64,000 nt of DNA from Buchnera aphidicola (Uroleucon sonchi). Lineage in GTDB: Bacteria; Pseudomonadota; Gammaproteobacteria; Enterobacterales; Enterobacteriaceae. The notes under the pieces are model-generated. The model saw only the letters and a program-made list of their open reading frames with translations. It was not told the origin of the DNA and made no database searches. This document shows positions 1 to 9,738 of the stretch, piece after piece. The stretch is taken from the NCBI RefSeq assembly GCF_011035165.1, contig NZ_CP047588.1, positions 372,001-436,000 on the forward strand, in the 5' to 3' direction. Positions within the stretch are counted from its first letter, which is position 1. Every line of letters begins with the position of its first letter. Position numbers and translations under genes: made by a program.

Positions 1-500
1 CAATAGGTGAAACAGGTTTAGATTATTATCATTCTTCTAAAAATAAGAAAATACAACAAAATTTTTTTCGTGAACATATTAGAATGGCAATAAAATTAAA
101 AAAACCAATTATCGTTCATTCACGTAATGCTACAAATGATACAATTAATATATTAAAAGAAGAAAAAGCAGAAAAATGCAAAGGAGTATTACATTCTTTT
201 AATGAAAATTTTAATTTTGCATCACAATTATTAGAATTAGGATTTTATATTTCTTTTTCTGGAATTATCACATTTAAAAATTCTATAGAATTATGTAATA
301 CTATAAAAAAAATACCTTTAGAACGTTTATTGATAGAAACAGATTCACCATATTTATCACCAGTTCCATATAGAGGAAAAGAAAATCAACCAGCTTATTT
401 GTTAAATATTGCTAAAACAATATCTATTATCAAACAAATCAATATCAAAACTCTTGCTCAAATTACAAATAACAATTTTTTTCATCTTTTTCAATTATAA
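1..500 (+). CDS. ycfH: TatD-family metal-dependent hydrolase YcfH (5' part missing)
   Basis: C-terminal part of a TatD/YcfH-type metallo-hydrolase with a TIM-barrel fold; the family are metal-dependent phosphohydrolases or DNases. The reading frame is open from base 3 and starts with IGETGLDYY, the conserved glutamate strand of the family. An in-frame ATG at 84 is internal, not the real start, because family sequence continues upstream of it. Further on are IVHSRNA, a glycine-rich FSGIITFK strand and the [18 protein letters not shown] metal and C-terminal motif. About 165 residues are visible of roughly 265 in E. coli YcfH, so about 100 lie before the window. ptsG follows 48 bp downstream, as in the ycfH-ptsG order of E. 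coli. The physiological substrate is not known from sequence. Confidence 0.9.
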   Translation, partial: IGETGLDYYHSSKNKKIQQNFFREHIRMAIKLKKPIIVHSRNATNDTINILKEEKAEKCKGVLHSFNENFNFASQLLELGFYISFSGIITFKNSIELCNTIKKIPLERLLIETDSPYLSPVPYRGKENQPAYLLNIAKTISIIKQINIKTLAQITNNNFFHLFQL

Positions 501-548
501 TAATATATATTTTATAAAAAAATATATATATTTAGGAGTCTTTTAAAT

Positions 549-1982
549 ATGTTTAAAAATGTATTTGCAAACCTTCAAAAGGTTGGTAAATCGCTAATGT
601 TACCTGTATCAGTATTACCTATTGCAGGAATATTATTAGGAATAGGATCAGCACATTTTATTATCTTACCAGATATTCTTTCTGATATTATGGCTCAAAC
701 AGGAGGATCTGTTTTTTCAAATATGCCATTAATTTTTGCAATTGGTGTTGCTCTTGGTTTTACAAAAAATGATGGTGTTGCAGCATTAGCTGCAGTTGTA
801 TCGTACGGTATTTTAGTTCAAACATTAAATACAGTTGAACCAATTGTTTTACATATGAACATTGATATAATTAAAAATCAACATTTATCTGATACTGGTA
901 TATTAGGAGGTATTATTGCAGGAGCTATTGCAGCGTATATGTTTAATCGATTTTATTGCATTCAATTACCTGAATATTTAGGCTTTTTTGCAGGAAAAAG
1001 ATTTATTCCGATTATTTCTGGATTATCTGCTATCTTCATAGGAGTAATATTATCTTTAATTTGGCCTCCTATTGGGCATGGAATAAAAACTTTTTCACAA
1101 TGGGCAGCATATCAAAATCCTATGCTTGCTTTTACTATATACGGATTAGTTGAAAGAGCTCTTGTACCATTTGGTTTGCATCATATATGGAATGTTCCGT
1201 TTCAAATGCAAATTGGAGAATATACTAATTCTATAGGACAAGTATTTCATGGAGATATTGCAAGATATATGGCTGGAGATTCAACTGCTGGAAATTTATC
1301 AGGAGGTTTCATTTTTAAAATGTATGGTCTTCCAGGTGCAGCTTTAGCTATATGGCAAACAGCTAAGAAAGAGAATAAAAATAAAATAGGCAGTATTATG
1401 CTGTCAGCTTCATTAACTGCATTTTTAACAGGTATTACTGAGCCTATTGAATTTTCATTTATTGTTGTTGCGCCAATACTATATATTATTCATTCTATTT
1501 TAGCAGGGTTATCTTTTGCATTATGCATTTTTTTAGATATGCGAGCAGGAACTAGTTTTTCGCATGGATTAATAGATTTTATAGTGTTAAGCGGAAATAG
1601 TCATCATATTTTTTTATTTCCTATTATTGGTATTTTTTACGGTTTTTTATATTATAGTTTATTTTATTTTATTATTATACAATATAACTTAAATACACCA
1701 GGCCGAGAAAATATTTCATACAATATATTAAAAAAAAATAATAATGAGATTGCACCATTTATTATTACAGCTTTAGGTGGAAAAAAAAATATTCAAAATT
1801 TAGATGCTTGTATTACTCGATTAAGAATTACAGTTTTAGATATTTCTATAGTTAATCAAAAAAGTTTAAAAAACATTGGAGCTGCAGGAATAATTATTTC
1901 AGGATTGGGTATACAAATCGTCTTTGGAACAAGATCTGAAAATATTAAAACAGCAATGGATGAATATATTAATAAAATGTAA
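549..1982 (+). CDS. ptsG: PTS glucose-specific enzyme IICB
   Basis: Inner-membrane glucose transporter of the phosphotransferase system; it imports glucose and phosphorylates it to glucose-6-phosphate using phosphate passed from EIIA-Glc. The protein is 477 residues, the same length as E. coli PtsG. The IIC membrane domain fills about residues 1-390 and contains the signature GITEPIEF. The IIB domain follows, with the phosphorylated cysteine in [11 protein letters not shown]; by my count it is Cys421, the same position as in E. coli. AGGAG lies about 10 bases before the ATG. hinT starts 19 bp after the stop, so the two probably share a transcript. Glucose is a likely carbon supply from the host; eno and rpiA in this window act downstream. 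Confidence 0.97.
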   Translation: MFKNVFANLQKVGKSLMLPVSVLPIAGILLGIGSAHFIILPDILSDIMAQTGGSVFSNMPLIFAIGVALGFTKNDGVAALAAVVSYGILVQTLNTVEPIVLHMNIDIIKNQHLSDTGILGGIIAGAIAAYMFNRFYCIQLPEYLGFFAGKRFIPIISGLSAIFIGVILSLIWPPIGHGIKTFSQWAAYQNPMLAFTIYGLVERALVPFGLHHIWNVPFQMQIGEYTNSIGQVFHGDIARYMAGDSTAGNLSGGFIFKMYGLPGAALAIWQTAKKENKNKIGSIMLSASLTAFLTGITEPIEFSFIVVAPILYIIHSILAGLSFALCIFLDMRAGTSFSHGLIDFIVLSGNSHHIFLFPIIGIFYGFLYYSLFYFIIIQYNLNTPGRENISYNILKKNNNEIAPFIITALGGKKNIQNLDACITRLRITVLDISIVNQKSLKNIGAAGIIISGLGIQIVFGTRSENIKTAMDEYINKM

Positions 1983-2001
1983 CCATTAAGGTAGATAAAC
2001 T

Positions 2002-2346
2002 ATGAAAGATGGTTTAATTTTTAAAAAAATTATTAATAAAGAAATATCAGCTAATATTATTTATGAAGATCAAATAGTTACTGCATTTCAAGACATAAAA
2101 CCTAAAGCATTAGTTCATATATTAATTATACCGAATATTTTTATTGCTTCATCTAATGATATTAATGAAACTAATAAACATATTTTAGCTCATATGTTTG
2201 ATATTGCTGTGAAAATTGCAAAAAAACAAAATATTAGCCAAGAAGGTTATAAAATAATTATTAATTGTAATAAAAATGGTGGCCAAGAAATAAATTATCT
2301 TCATATGCATTTATTAGGAGGTGAGGAATTAAAAAGTTTATATTAA
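2002..2346 (+). CDS. hinT: HIT-family purine nucleoside phosphoramidase HinT, first triad His replaced
   Basis: Hint-type hydrolase of the histidine triad superfamily, which cleaves AMP-lysine and other nucleoside phosphoramidates. The 114 residues align over the full length of E. coli HinT (about 119), including the N-terminal [17 protein letters not shown] and [11 protein letters not shown] strands. The HIT motif His-x-His-x-His reads [10 protein letters not shown]: the middle (nucleophilic) and last His are kept, but the first is Tyr (codon tat). This may lower activity or mark relaxed selection. The ATG follows AAGG with 9 bases between. The position after ptsG matches E. coli once fhuE is removed. 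Family identity is certain; retained catalysis is not. Confidence 0.93.
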   Translation: MKDGLIFKKIINKEISANIIYEDQIVTAFQDIKPKALVHILIIPNIFIASSNDINETNKHILAHMFDIAVKIAKKQNISQEGYKIIINCNKNGGQEINYLHMHLLGGEELKSLY

Positions 2347-3132
2347 ATTTAAAAAGTTTTAATTTTTATTAAACAAATATTGAATATAAATAAATGTTAA
2401 TTTTAATTTTTTATATTATATTTTATATTCACAGTAGTTATGTATCTCATGACAAAAATTGTAATATATAAAATAATATTTAATTAAAAAAATCAATTAT
2501 TTTTTATTAATTTTATTAATTTTCATAAAATGATACTAATGTTTTTCAAATTATATTAAATAATATGCTAAAAATAATTGAATTGAAAAAATAAAAAATT
2601 TTTTCTTATAGCAAGAATTATTGTATAAAATAGGTATAAATATATTAATAATAATTTAGAAACTAATATAAATATACTACTATATTGTTATAATTAGCTT
2701 TATATATTATTTATATCTCTGTATTTTTGCTAAAATCATCTTTATTCATTAAAAAATAAAATTTATATTAATTAATAAATAGAAATAGTATTCACAAAAT
2801 TACAAAAATTTTTTATTGATAATAATTATAAATTATCTAATTATAATATAAAATATTTTTATAAAAATATAGAAAAAAATATTTATTTTATTTTCAAACA
2901 TAGAATATATATATTGTATTTTAATAAATTTATAAATACAGAACAATTATAAGTAATATTATACTTAATAAGAGCAGTCCTTTCTACCAAATTTCATAAA
3001 TAATTATTTTTTTTTAAATTAAAATAGATATGATTATTTTTAATATTCAATAGAAAGTTCTGACTCTTAATATCTAATATATCTAGGTAAGATTTTAAAT
3101 TTTTTATCAATAATTATATTTTTTGTATCAAA
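2347..3132. other. A+T-rich desert between hinT and the porin gene
   Basis: A stretch of 786 bp with no reading frame I would accept, almost entirely A and T. The 3' ends of hinT (+) and the porin gene (-) face each other here, so it should hold transcription stops for both. The only standout is an imperfect inverted repeat at 2972-3066, listed separately. I recognise no gene remnant. Confidence 0.6.
2972..3066. repeat. Imperfect inverted repeat downstream of the porin gene
   Basis: The arms at 2972-2985 and 3052-3066 can pair over about 12 positions (blocks of 3, 3 and 6 pairs, separated by a one-base bulge and two mismatches) with about 66 bases between them. The arms are clearly richer in G+C than the surrounding desert. 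The repeat lies 67-160 bases past the porin stop codon on the porin's transcribed strand. It could be a 3' end structure of the porin mRNA or a decayed terminator; I cannot tell which. Confidence 0.35.
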
Positions 3133-4293
3133 TTAAAAGTGATAAACTATGCCAGCACTAAGAGTGTTATCTGTTAGCTGATTTACATTTTGATTAGAAT
3201 TATTATTTTTTAATAAATTAATCTTATAGTTCATATATGTAGAAATATTATTATTAAATTCGTAACGTGTAGCAATATTAATTTGTTTTGATAACTCTAT
3301 ATTATCTTGATTATTACCATCTTTCATAATTAATTGATGTGCTTTAGAATCTAAGTAACTTAAAGAAGAATGAAAGCCAGAATGAAAATCATATTCGGCA
3401 ATAGCTTCAATATTTTGAGTTGTATTGACATATCCTTGTGGATTATTTTGTTGATTATTATTTTTATTACTTTCTGGATTATTCATCACATCATATGGTG
3501 TTAAATTGCGGGCTTCACCATAAAAAGCTGCAATATATATATCATTTGTATTATATTTTATACCTAATCCATATGCTCCAACATTATCAATTTGTTTTTT
3601 TTGATTATCTTGATTTACTTGTAAATTTGGAGAAGAAAAAACAGAGCCAATAGCCGTCAAGCCAATATCAGTTTTATATTTTACAGATGCACCCCAAACA
3701 TTACCATTTTGTATTTTATTTGATCGATTTTTTGCGGCATCTTGATATTGTATCGCAAAACTAACTCCGTCTACTAAACCAAAAACATTATCATTTCTAT
3801 AAGTTAGTAAACTATTATTTCTACCGATCATATAACGATCATGATGATTAAAAAAACTATTTTTATTAATATATGGTGCATGATTTGTTAATGATTGTGC
3901 ATCATTTAAAACACCGTAGTTTCGTCCATAATCTATTGAACCCCACTTGCCATATTTAAAACCAGCATATCCTAAACGAACACTATTAGATTGTTGCATA
4001 TTAAATAATTGTTCTGGATAGGAAAAAGTGGTTTGATATTCAACAGTAGCATAACTTAATAGCTCATCATTAATATTTATTGTTCCTGATATACCTAAAA
4101 TAGCATTGGTATCATCTGAATTAGATGTAATGATTGTTGATAGAAAACCGTGAGATAATTTATAATTAGGATTAACACTACCATATAATTCTAGTTGATT
4201 GCCATTTTTATTAAAAATCTCTGCGGCATTAACTCCATTACTAGTCGCTAATAACATTGGTATAATCATTGCTAAAGATTTACGATTTGTCAT
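3133..4293 (-). CDS. OmpF/OmpC-type general porin
   Basis: Outer-membrane trimeric beta-barrel porin for passive diffusion of small solutes. Residues 1-24 form a Sec signal peptide ending in VNA, and the mature protein begins AEIFNKNGNQLELYG, almost as in OmpF. Strand sequences such as GSIDYGRNYGV, FGLVDGVSFAIQYQ and GIKYNTNDIYIAAFYGEARN align closely, and the protein ends ...GIVYHF with the terminal Phe used in barrel assembly. It has 386 residues against 362 for OmpF; the extra length lies in Asn/Gln-rich surface loops near residues 275-290. The L3 constriction loop lacks PEFGGD, and the position of OmpF Arg42 is Ile. Next to asnS, as ompF is in E. coli. An exact ompF or ompC name is not justified. 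Confidence 0.95.
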   Translation of the reverse strand: MTNRKSLAMIIPMLLATSNGVNAAEIFNKNGNQLELYGSVNPNYKLSHGFLSTIITSNSDDTNAILGISGTININDELLSYATVEYQTTFSYPEQLFNMQQSNSVRLGYAGFKYGKWGSIDYGRNYGVLNDAQSLTNHAPYINKNSFFNHHDRYMIGRNNSLLTYRNDNVFGLVDGVSFAIQYQDAAKNRSNKIQNGNVWGASVKYKTDIGLTAIGSVFSSPNLQVNQDNQKKQIDNVGAYGLGIKYNTNDIYIAAFYGEARNLTPYDVMNNPESNKNNNQQNNPQGYVNTTQNIEAIAEYDFHSGFHSSLSYLDSKAHQLIMKDGNNQDNIELSKQINIATRYEFNNNISTYMNYKINLLKNNNSNQNVNQLTDNTLSAGIVYHF

Positions 4294-4469
4294 AATTTTT
4301 TATACTACCTTTTAGTAAAAATAATTTTCAATCAATATCAATTGATAAATATAATCAAATTACTTATTGAATTAATATACTTTATGTGTATATATTAAAA
4401 CTATATGCGAATAAAATTCTTTATAAAATATTAAAATAAAATATTACGCAAAATATCAAAATATTATAA

Positions 4470-5870
4470 TTAAAAATTAGCATTATTAACAGTACGAGGA
4501 AAAGGAATTAGATCTCTTATATTTGACACACCTGTAATATAAGAAAGTAATCGTTCAAAACCCATACCAAAACCTGCATGCGGAACTGTACCATATCGAC
4601 GAAGATCGCGATACCACCAATAATCTTCTTTTTTTAATCTTAATTCTAATAAACGTTGATCTAAAATTGAAATACGTTCTTCACGTTGTGAGCCGCCAAT
4701 TAATTCTCCAATATTAGGAACTAACAAATCCATTGCTGCAACAGTTTTATTATCATTATTCAATCTCATATAAAATGCTTTTAATTCTTTTGGATAATTT
4801 TTTATGATTACAGGTTTTTTGAAATACTTATCTACAATAAAACGTTCATGCTCTGAAGATAAATTGTTACCTAAAATAATAGATTCTTTAAATTGAATTT
4901 TGGATTCACTTAAAATATTTATAACATCTGTATAATCTATGCGTATATAATTAGAAAATAATAGTTTTTCTAAACCAACGATTATATGCTCATTAACATG
5001 TTTTTGAAGAAAATTAATATCTGATAAACAATTTTTTAAAATATATTTAGAAATATATTTTAACATACATTCAGCAAAATCTAATATATCGTTTAAGTCT
5101 GAAAAAGCAGATTCAACTTCTAACATCCAAAATTCTGCTAAATGGCGAACAGTGTTAGAATTTTCAGCTCGAAATGTCGGACCAAAAGTGTAAACTTTTG
5201 ATAAAGCACAAGCATATGTTTCAATATTTAATTGACCTGAAACAGTTAAAAAAGATTCTTTTCCAAAAAAATCCTTTTTAAAATTAACAGATCCATCTAT
5301 ATTCTTAGGAATATTGTGCATATCTAATGTTGAAACACGAAACATATCTCCTGCACCTTCAGCATTTAAGGTAGTAATAATAGGAGTTGGTATCCAAAAA
5401 TAATAATTTTTATCAAAAAAACGATGCAATGATTGCATTAAATGATTTCTTATTCTAGATATTGCTCCGATCAAATTAGTTCTTGATCTTAAATGAGCTA
5501 CTTTCCTTAAATGTTCCATGCTATGTTTTTTAGCAGATACTGGATAAGTATCTGGATTTTCAATCCAACCTATAACTTGAATATTGTTTAATTGAATTTC
5601 ATATTTTTGTTGATTTCCAATAGATAATATTAATTTTCCACTAACTATTACAGAACATCCAGTAGTTAAACGCAATATATCTGTATCATAATTAGATAAA
5701 GTGTTTTTAGCAATCACTTGTATTGATTCAATATATGAACCATCATAAATAGAAATAAAAGATAATCCTAATTTTGAATTTCTGCAACTTTTTACCCATC
5801 CACGTATAGTTACATGACTATTTACTATAATATCATCTTTATATATATTTAATATTGATACTACATTCAT
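4470..5870 (-). CDS. asnS: Asparagine--tRNA ligase
   Basis: Class IIb aminoacyl-tRNA synthetase that charges tRNA-Asn in the cytoplasm. An N-terminal OB-fold anticodon-binding domain (about 1-105, with VTIRGWVKSCRNSKLGLSF) is followed by the catalytic core with motif 2 FRAENSNT and motif 3 GFGMGFERL; the C terminus PFPRTVNNANF matches E. coli. I set the start at 5870 rather than at an ATG 21 bases upstream: the internal Met aligns with E. coli Met1 (MNVVSIL against MSVVPVA), and an AGGA lies 8 bases before it, whereas the upstream ATG has no ribosome-binding site. This gives 466 residues, the E. coli length. Neighbour of the porin gene, as in E. coli. Confidence 0.97.
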   Translation of the reverse strand: MNVVSILNIYKDDIIVNSHVTIRGWVKSCRNSKLGLSFISIYDGSYIESIQVIAKNTLSNYDTDILRLTTGCSVIVSGKLILSIGNQQKYEIQLNNIQVIGWIENPDTYPVSAKKHSMEHLRKVAHLRSRTNLIGAISRIRNHLMQSLHRFFDKNYYFWIPTPIITTLNAEGAGDMFRVSTLDMHNIPKNIDGSVNFKKDFFGKESFLTVSGQLNIETYACALSKVYTFGPTFRAENSNTVRHLAEFWMLEVESAFSDLNDILDFAECMLKYISKYILKNCLSDINFLQKHVNEHIIVGLEKLLFSNYIRIDYTDVINILSESKIQFKESIILGNNLSSEHERFIVDKYFKKPVIIKNYPKELKAFYMRLNNDNKTVAAMDLLVPNIGELIGGSQREERISILDQRLLELRLKKEDYWWYRDLRRYGTVPHAGFGMGFERLLSYITGVSNIRDLIPFPRTVNNANF

Positions 5871-6066
5871 ATAATATGTCCTATTAGTCATTTGACTATG
5901 GATTATAAGTTCTTTTAAAAAATTAAAATTTTTATAATTTTTAAAAATTAATTTTTAATTATATTATAACAAGTACTTATGAAGTAATATATATTTTAAA
6001 TGTGACAATATAATAATATTTAAAATATTTAATTAAACGATTATGATCAATATTTTATCATTTAAT

Positions 6067-7269
6067 TTATCTATTTTTATCATAGGGCACATTGAATGTC
6101 TTGCATAAAATTTGCAAAAACAGTGGATCTAAACAATATGTTTTACCAGGACTATCAGATATTTTAGCTACAGGTTTACCGTTACATTTAACTAATTTGA
6201 TAACGATATTTAAAGGTTTAACGTATGGAATATCACAAGTTAATTTAGTGCCAATACCAAACATCATATTAATCTTTTTATAAAAATTTTTATATAAAAA
6301 TATAATTTTTTTAAAATTTAAATTATCAGAAAATAATAACGTTTTAGTTAAAGGGTTAATACCTAATGCATTATAATGTTTAATTGCTTTTTTAGACCAT
6401 TCTAATGCATCTCCAGAATCATGACGAATACCTTTATAAGCAGAAGCTAAACTAAAATTAAAATCATTTAAAAAAGCATCCATATTAATTGAATCTGTAA
6501 GAGCAATATTTAGATAATTTTTATATTGAAGTAGCCAAATTTTTAAAGCTAGAATCTGACTATTTTTTAAATTAGTACTAATTTGTTGATGTGCTTGAAA
6601 CCATTCATGTGCTTGTGTACCGAAAGGATTCAATTTTAATATATGAGCTATATGATAATTACTAGAACCAATAAAAAAAGGACAGATTTCTTGTAATCTT
6701 CTGATAATAGATAATTGCGTGCTATAAGAAAATCGTCTTCTTGTGCCAAAATCAATAATATTTAAATAAGATAAATCTAATTTATTTGTATGATAAAAAA
6801 ATTTTTTTAATTTAACATCTAAATATCTGATAGCTTCTTGAGAATTGATATTTGGAGAAGTATGGCGATGAAAAATTTCACTAATTATAGACAAAATAGG
6901 AACTTCCCATAATATTATATCTTTCCAAAATCCACTGATACGGATACTCAATTGTCCTTGATTATTTTGAATCTTTACTTGTGAAGCATTATAACGAAAA
7001 TTTTTTAACCATTTTAAATATTCTTTTTTAAAATATGGAAAAGAAGTCATATAAATATATTCTTCATGACTTAAAGATAAAGATTGCATCATATTAATCT
7101 GTTCTAATAAAATATTCGCATAACAACCTAAATGGTTATTTTCTCTGCAAAAAAATTCAGCCATCACATGCACATTATTATAATGATAAAAAATAGCTTG
7201 TTGCATGTGAAATTTATATGCATCAGTATCAAGCAATGTTTTTATTATTGGCTTGTGATATTTTTTCAT
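6067..7269 (-). CDS. pncB: Nicotinate phosphoribosyltransferase
   Basis: Converts nicotinate and PRPP to nicotinate mononucleotide, the first salvage step to NAD, using ATP. At 400 residues it has the same length as E. coli PncB. Recognisable blocks are [16 protein letters not shown] at the N terminus, FGTRRRFS, the [13 protein letters not shown] segment carrying the phosphorylated His (His221 here) and the IRHDSGD nucleotide-binding strand. The gene follows asnS as in E. coli. Upstream lies a 2.5 kb desert where E. coli has pepN, pyrD and rlmL. Its retention suggests NAD is made from host nicotinate. Confidence 0.96.
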   Translation of the reverse strand: MKKYHKPIIKTLLDTDAYKFHMQQAIFYHYNNVHVMAEFFCRENNHLGCYANILLEQINMMQSLSLSHEEYIYMTSFPYFKKEYLKWLKNFRYNASQVKIQNNQGQLSIRISGFWKDIILWEVPILSIISEIFHRHTSPNINSQEAIRYLDVKLKKFFYHTNKLDLSYLNIIDFGTRRRFSYSTQLSIIRRLQEICPFFIGSSNYHIAHILKLNPFGTQAHEWFQAHQQISTNLKNSQILALKIWLLQYKNYLNIALTDSINMDAFLNDFNFSLASAYKGIRHDSGDALEWSKKAIKHYNALGINPLTKTLLFSDNLNFKKIIFLYKNFYKKINMMFGIGTKLTCDIPYVKPLNIVIKLVKCNGKPVAKISDSPGKTYCLDPLFLQILCKTFNVPYDKNR

Positions 7270-9738
7270 AGTTTTGTCTTATTTTTAATATATTAAACAA
7301 CTATTTATATGATAAATATCATATAGTTTAATATTTTAATAAAATAAAAATTATTTAAATATTTTATAAAAATATACCATAAAATAATAAAAATAAACAA
7401 ATCTATTAATTTTTTAAAAATATTTTATTTCATTTTATAAAATTACAATTTTTCTTTATAAGAATTATAATGTTTTATTATTAAACTCGTAAACTATTAT
7501 TTTTTGATAAAATTAAAATAATTTAATTTTATCATAGTAAGTATGAATAAATATAAAACATAGCGCAATTTAGAATCTATTAAAATAATAATAAACTATA
7601 AAAATAAAATATTTTTGAGCAACCAAAATAATTAAATATGATCTTTTAATTAAAATATTTAAAAATATTATTAATACTATATTAAAACGTTTTTATAATT
7701 AAAATAGTATTTTATTTTTTTAATACTAAATTTAAGATTTTAAAAAAATTTAAAAACTTTATAAAAAATATTTAATTATATTGCAATCTAATCATTCAAT
7801 GATAAAAATTAATAATATTAATAATCATTACAGCAATATTAAACTAACAAATAAAAAAAATATATAAAATTATATAAAATTATTTTTAAGATATAAAAAA
7901 TAATATGTTATATAAAATATTTATATATATTTAAATAATATAATTATGTTGTATTTCTAATAAATATTTCTATTAATTATTATATCAAATAAATATACGT
8001 AATATATATATTTAAAAAAATCAAATCACATTGAAATACTATAAAAAATATGAAAATCAGCTATTTTAAAAAAATTATATTAAAATATAACTAATTAACT
8101 ATTATATTTATTTAAATATGAAATATCATAATTATAAATAACAGACTTTATAATAAAATAAATTATTGATTGTTAAATTAAAATTTGATATATAATTATA
8201 TTATATAATATATTTTTATCTATTAATCGTTTTATTTAAAGATCAAAAAGATATATCTCTGAAAATATATAATATTAATAATAAAATTTTCATAAAATTG
8301 AATTTTAATTTTGCATTTTTAAAAAAATTAACAATATTATACGTAATAACTTATTTAGAGAATATATTAAAAATATATTATTAATTAACTAAAAAATATC
8401 GTATTTATCTGAAAGTGAATTGAATTTAAATGAATACTTAAATAATAATATTATTATTAAATATTAGTAAATATTATATATAATATTAAATGTAAGTTAA
8501 TAATCCCTACATATAAAAAAATATAAAAAAATTATATAAATATTTAAGTATAGTTAATCTAATAATCATTTAATATTTAAACATATTATTAATGTCAGTC
8601 TTGATTATTATATTTGATAACATATTTATGTTAACTAAACTGAACATATTTTAAAATTTAAAAAGCGATAGAAATATATATAACAATTATTTAAAAAGTA
8701 AAAAATAAGATTTAAAATAATTATTTAAAAGTATTTAATAATATTCTATAAAAATAAAATTTAGATATAGAAATTATAAAAACTAAAGTTAATATATAAC
8801 ATGTCAGATTTTTAAAAACTTAACTCTTAATCAAGAAAAAATTTTACAATTTCTTGAACTTCTTAAAATGTATATAAATGTAAAATTAAAAATTTTATTT
8901 AATTATCTATATATTCAATAAATGTAAAATAAATCAAAATCTTACACGATAAAATAAACTTTAAAATACAACAATTGTCATGTATATAATCTTTATTTAT
9001 TAAATCATAATATCATATTAAATATTATAAAAAATAGATACATATAAAAAATATTTGAATATAAAAAAACATAGTTTTTAAAATATAATATTCAAAATTG
9101 TTTAATAATAATTATTTTATTTTTACAAAAAATATTATGCAAAAATTTTCTATAAATTGAATTGAATAGACAAATAATAAACCATTTGAAATAAAAAATC
9201 GATAAAAAAAATTGTTAAGTAAATTATTTTTTTATCATCAAGATCGTCTTAATTTTCTTATATATTACTGTTATTCGTTTATATTTTAGATACAAATACA
9301 AGAATAGTCAAACAAAGATATATAACTTCGAATATTTATATTAAATATTTCATTCAGAATATAATCATTAATAATTAAATTTAATCTAAATATGTTCTAA
9401 TTATCATTCTATTTTTTTTAAATACATTCAAAGTACTAATAAATATTGAATTCAATATTATTACGAAAATTAATTGATTTAATTTTTAAAATATTAATCA
9501 ATGATTAGATGTAAAAAAATATTATTTAAATTTAATAAATTTAAAATATTAAATTATGATAATTATATTTTTTACTAGTATTATAAAAAATTTAAATTTG
9601 ATTATAATTTTATGATCAACATCAAATTATATACAAAAATTATTCTTAAAGTAATGTTAAAAACATGTAAAGTATTCAAATAATTTCTATAAATAGATAA
9701 TATAATATAACAAATCAATTTTAAGGACAAAAAAATGT
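7270..9738. other. 2.5 kb A+T desert at the expected pepN-pyrD-rlmL site
   Basis: No open frame of useful length exists in 2,469 bp on either strand, and composition is extreme: runs of A and T with scattered G and C. In E. coli the interval between pncB and uup holds pepN, pyrD, zapC, ycbX and rlmL; Buchnera maps, as I remember them, keep pyrD here. I read this stretch as the eroded remains of one or more of those genes but cannot align any motif to them. It also contains the upstream region of pncB, including an 18-bp palindrome at 7307-7324, and that of uup. Confidence 0.55.
7307..7324. repeat. 18-bp palindrome upstream of pncB
   Basis: ATATGATA-AA-TATCATAT is a perfect 8-bp inverted repeat around AA, centred about 46 bases upstream of the pncB start codon. 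The same 18-mer, in reverse complement, occurs at 18781-18798 in the argI-ridA gap. It could be an operator-like site, but A+T-rich DNA makes such matches by chance. Confidence 0.3.

Noticed and set aside
3438..3653. 71-codon plus-strand frame opposite the porin gene
   Set aside because: Antisense shadow of a well-conserved porin, Tyr/Leu-rich, with no homology I recognise.
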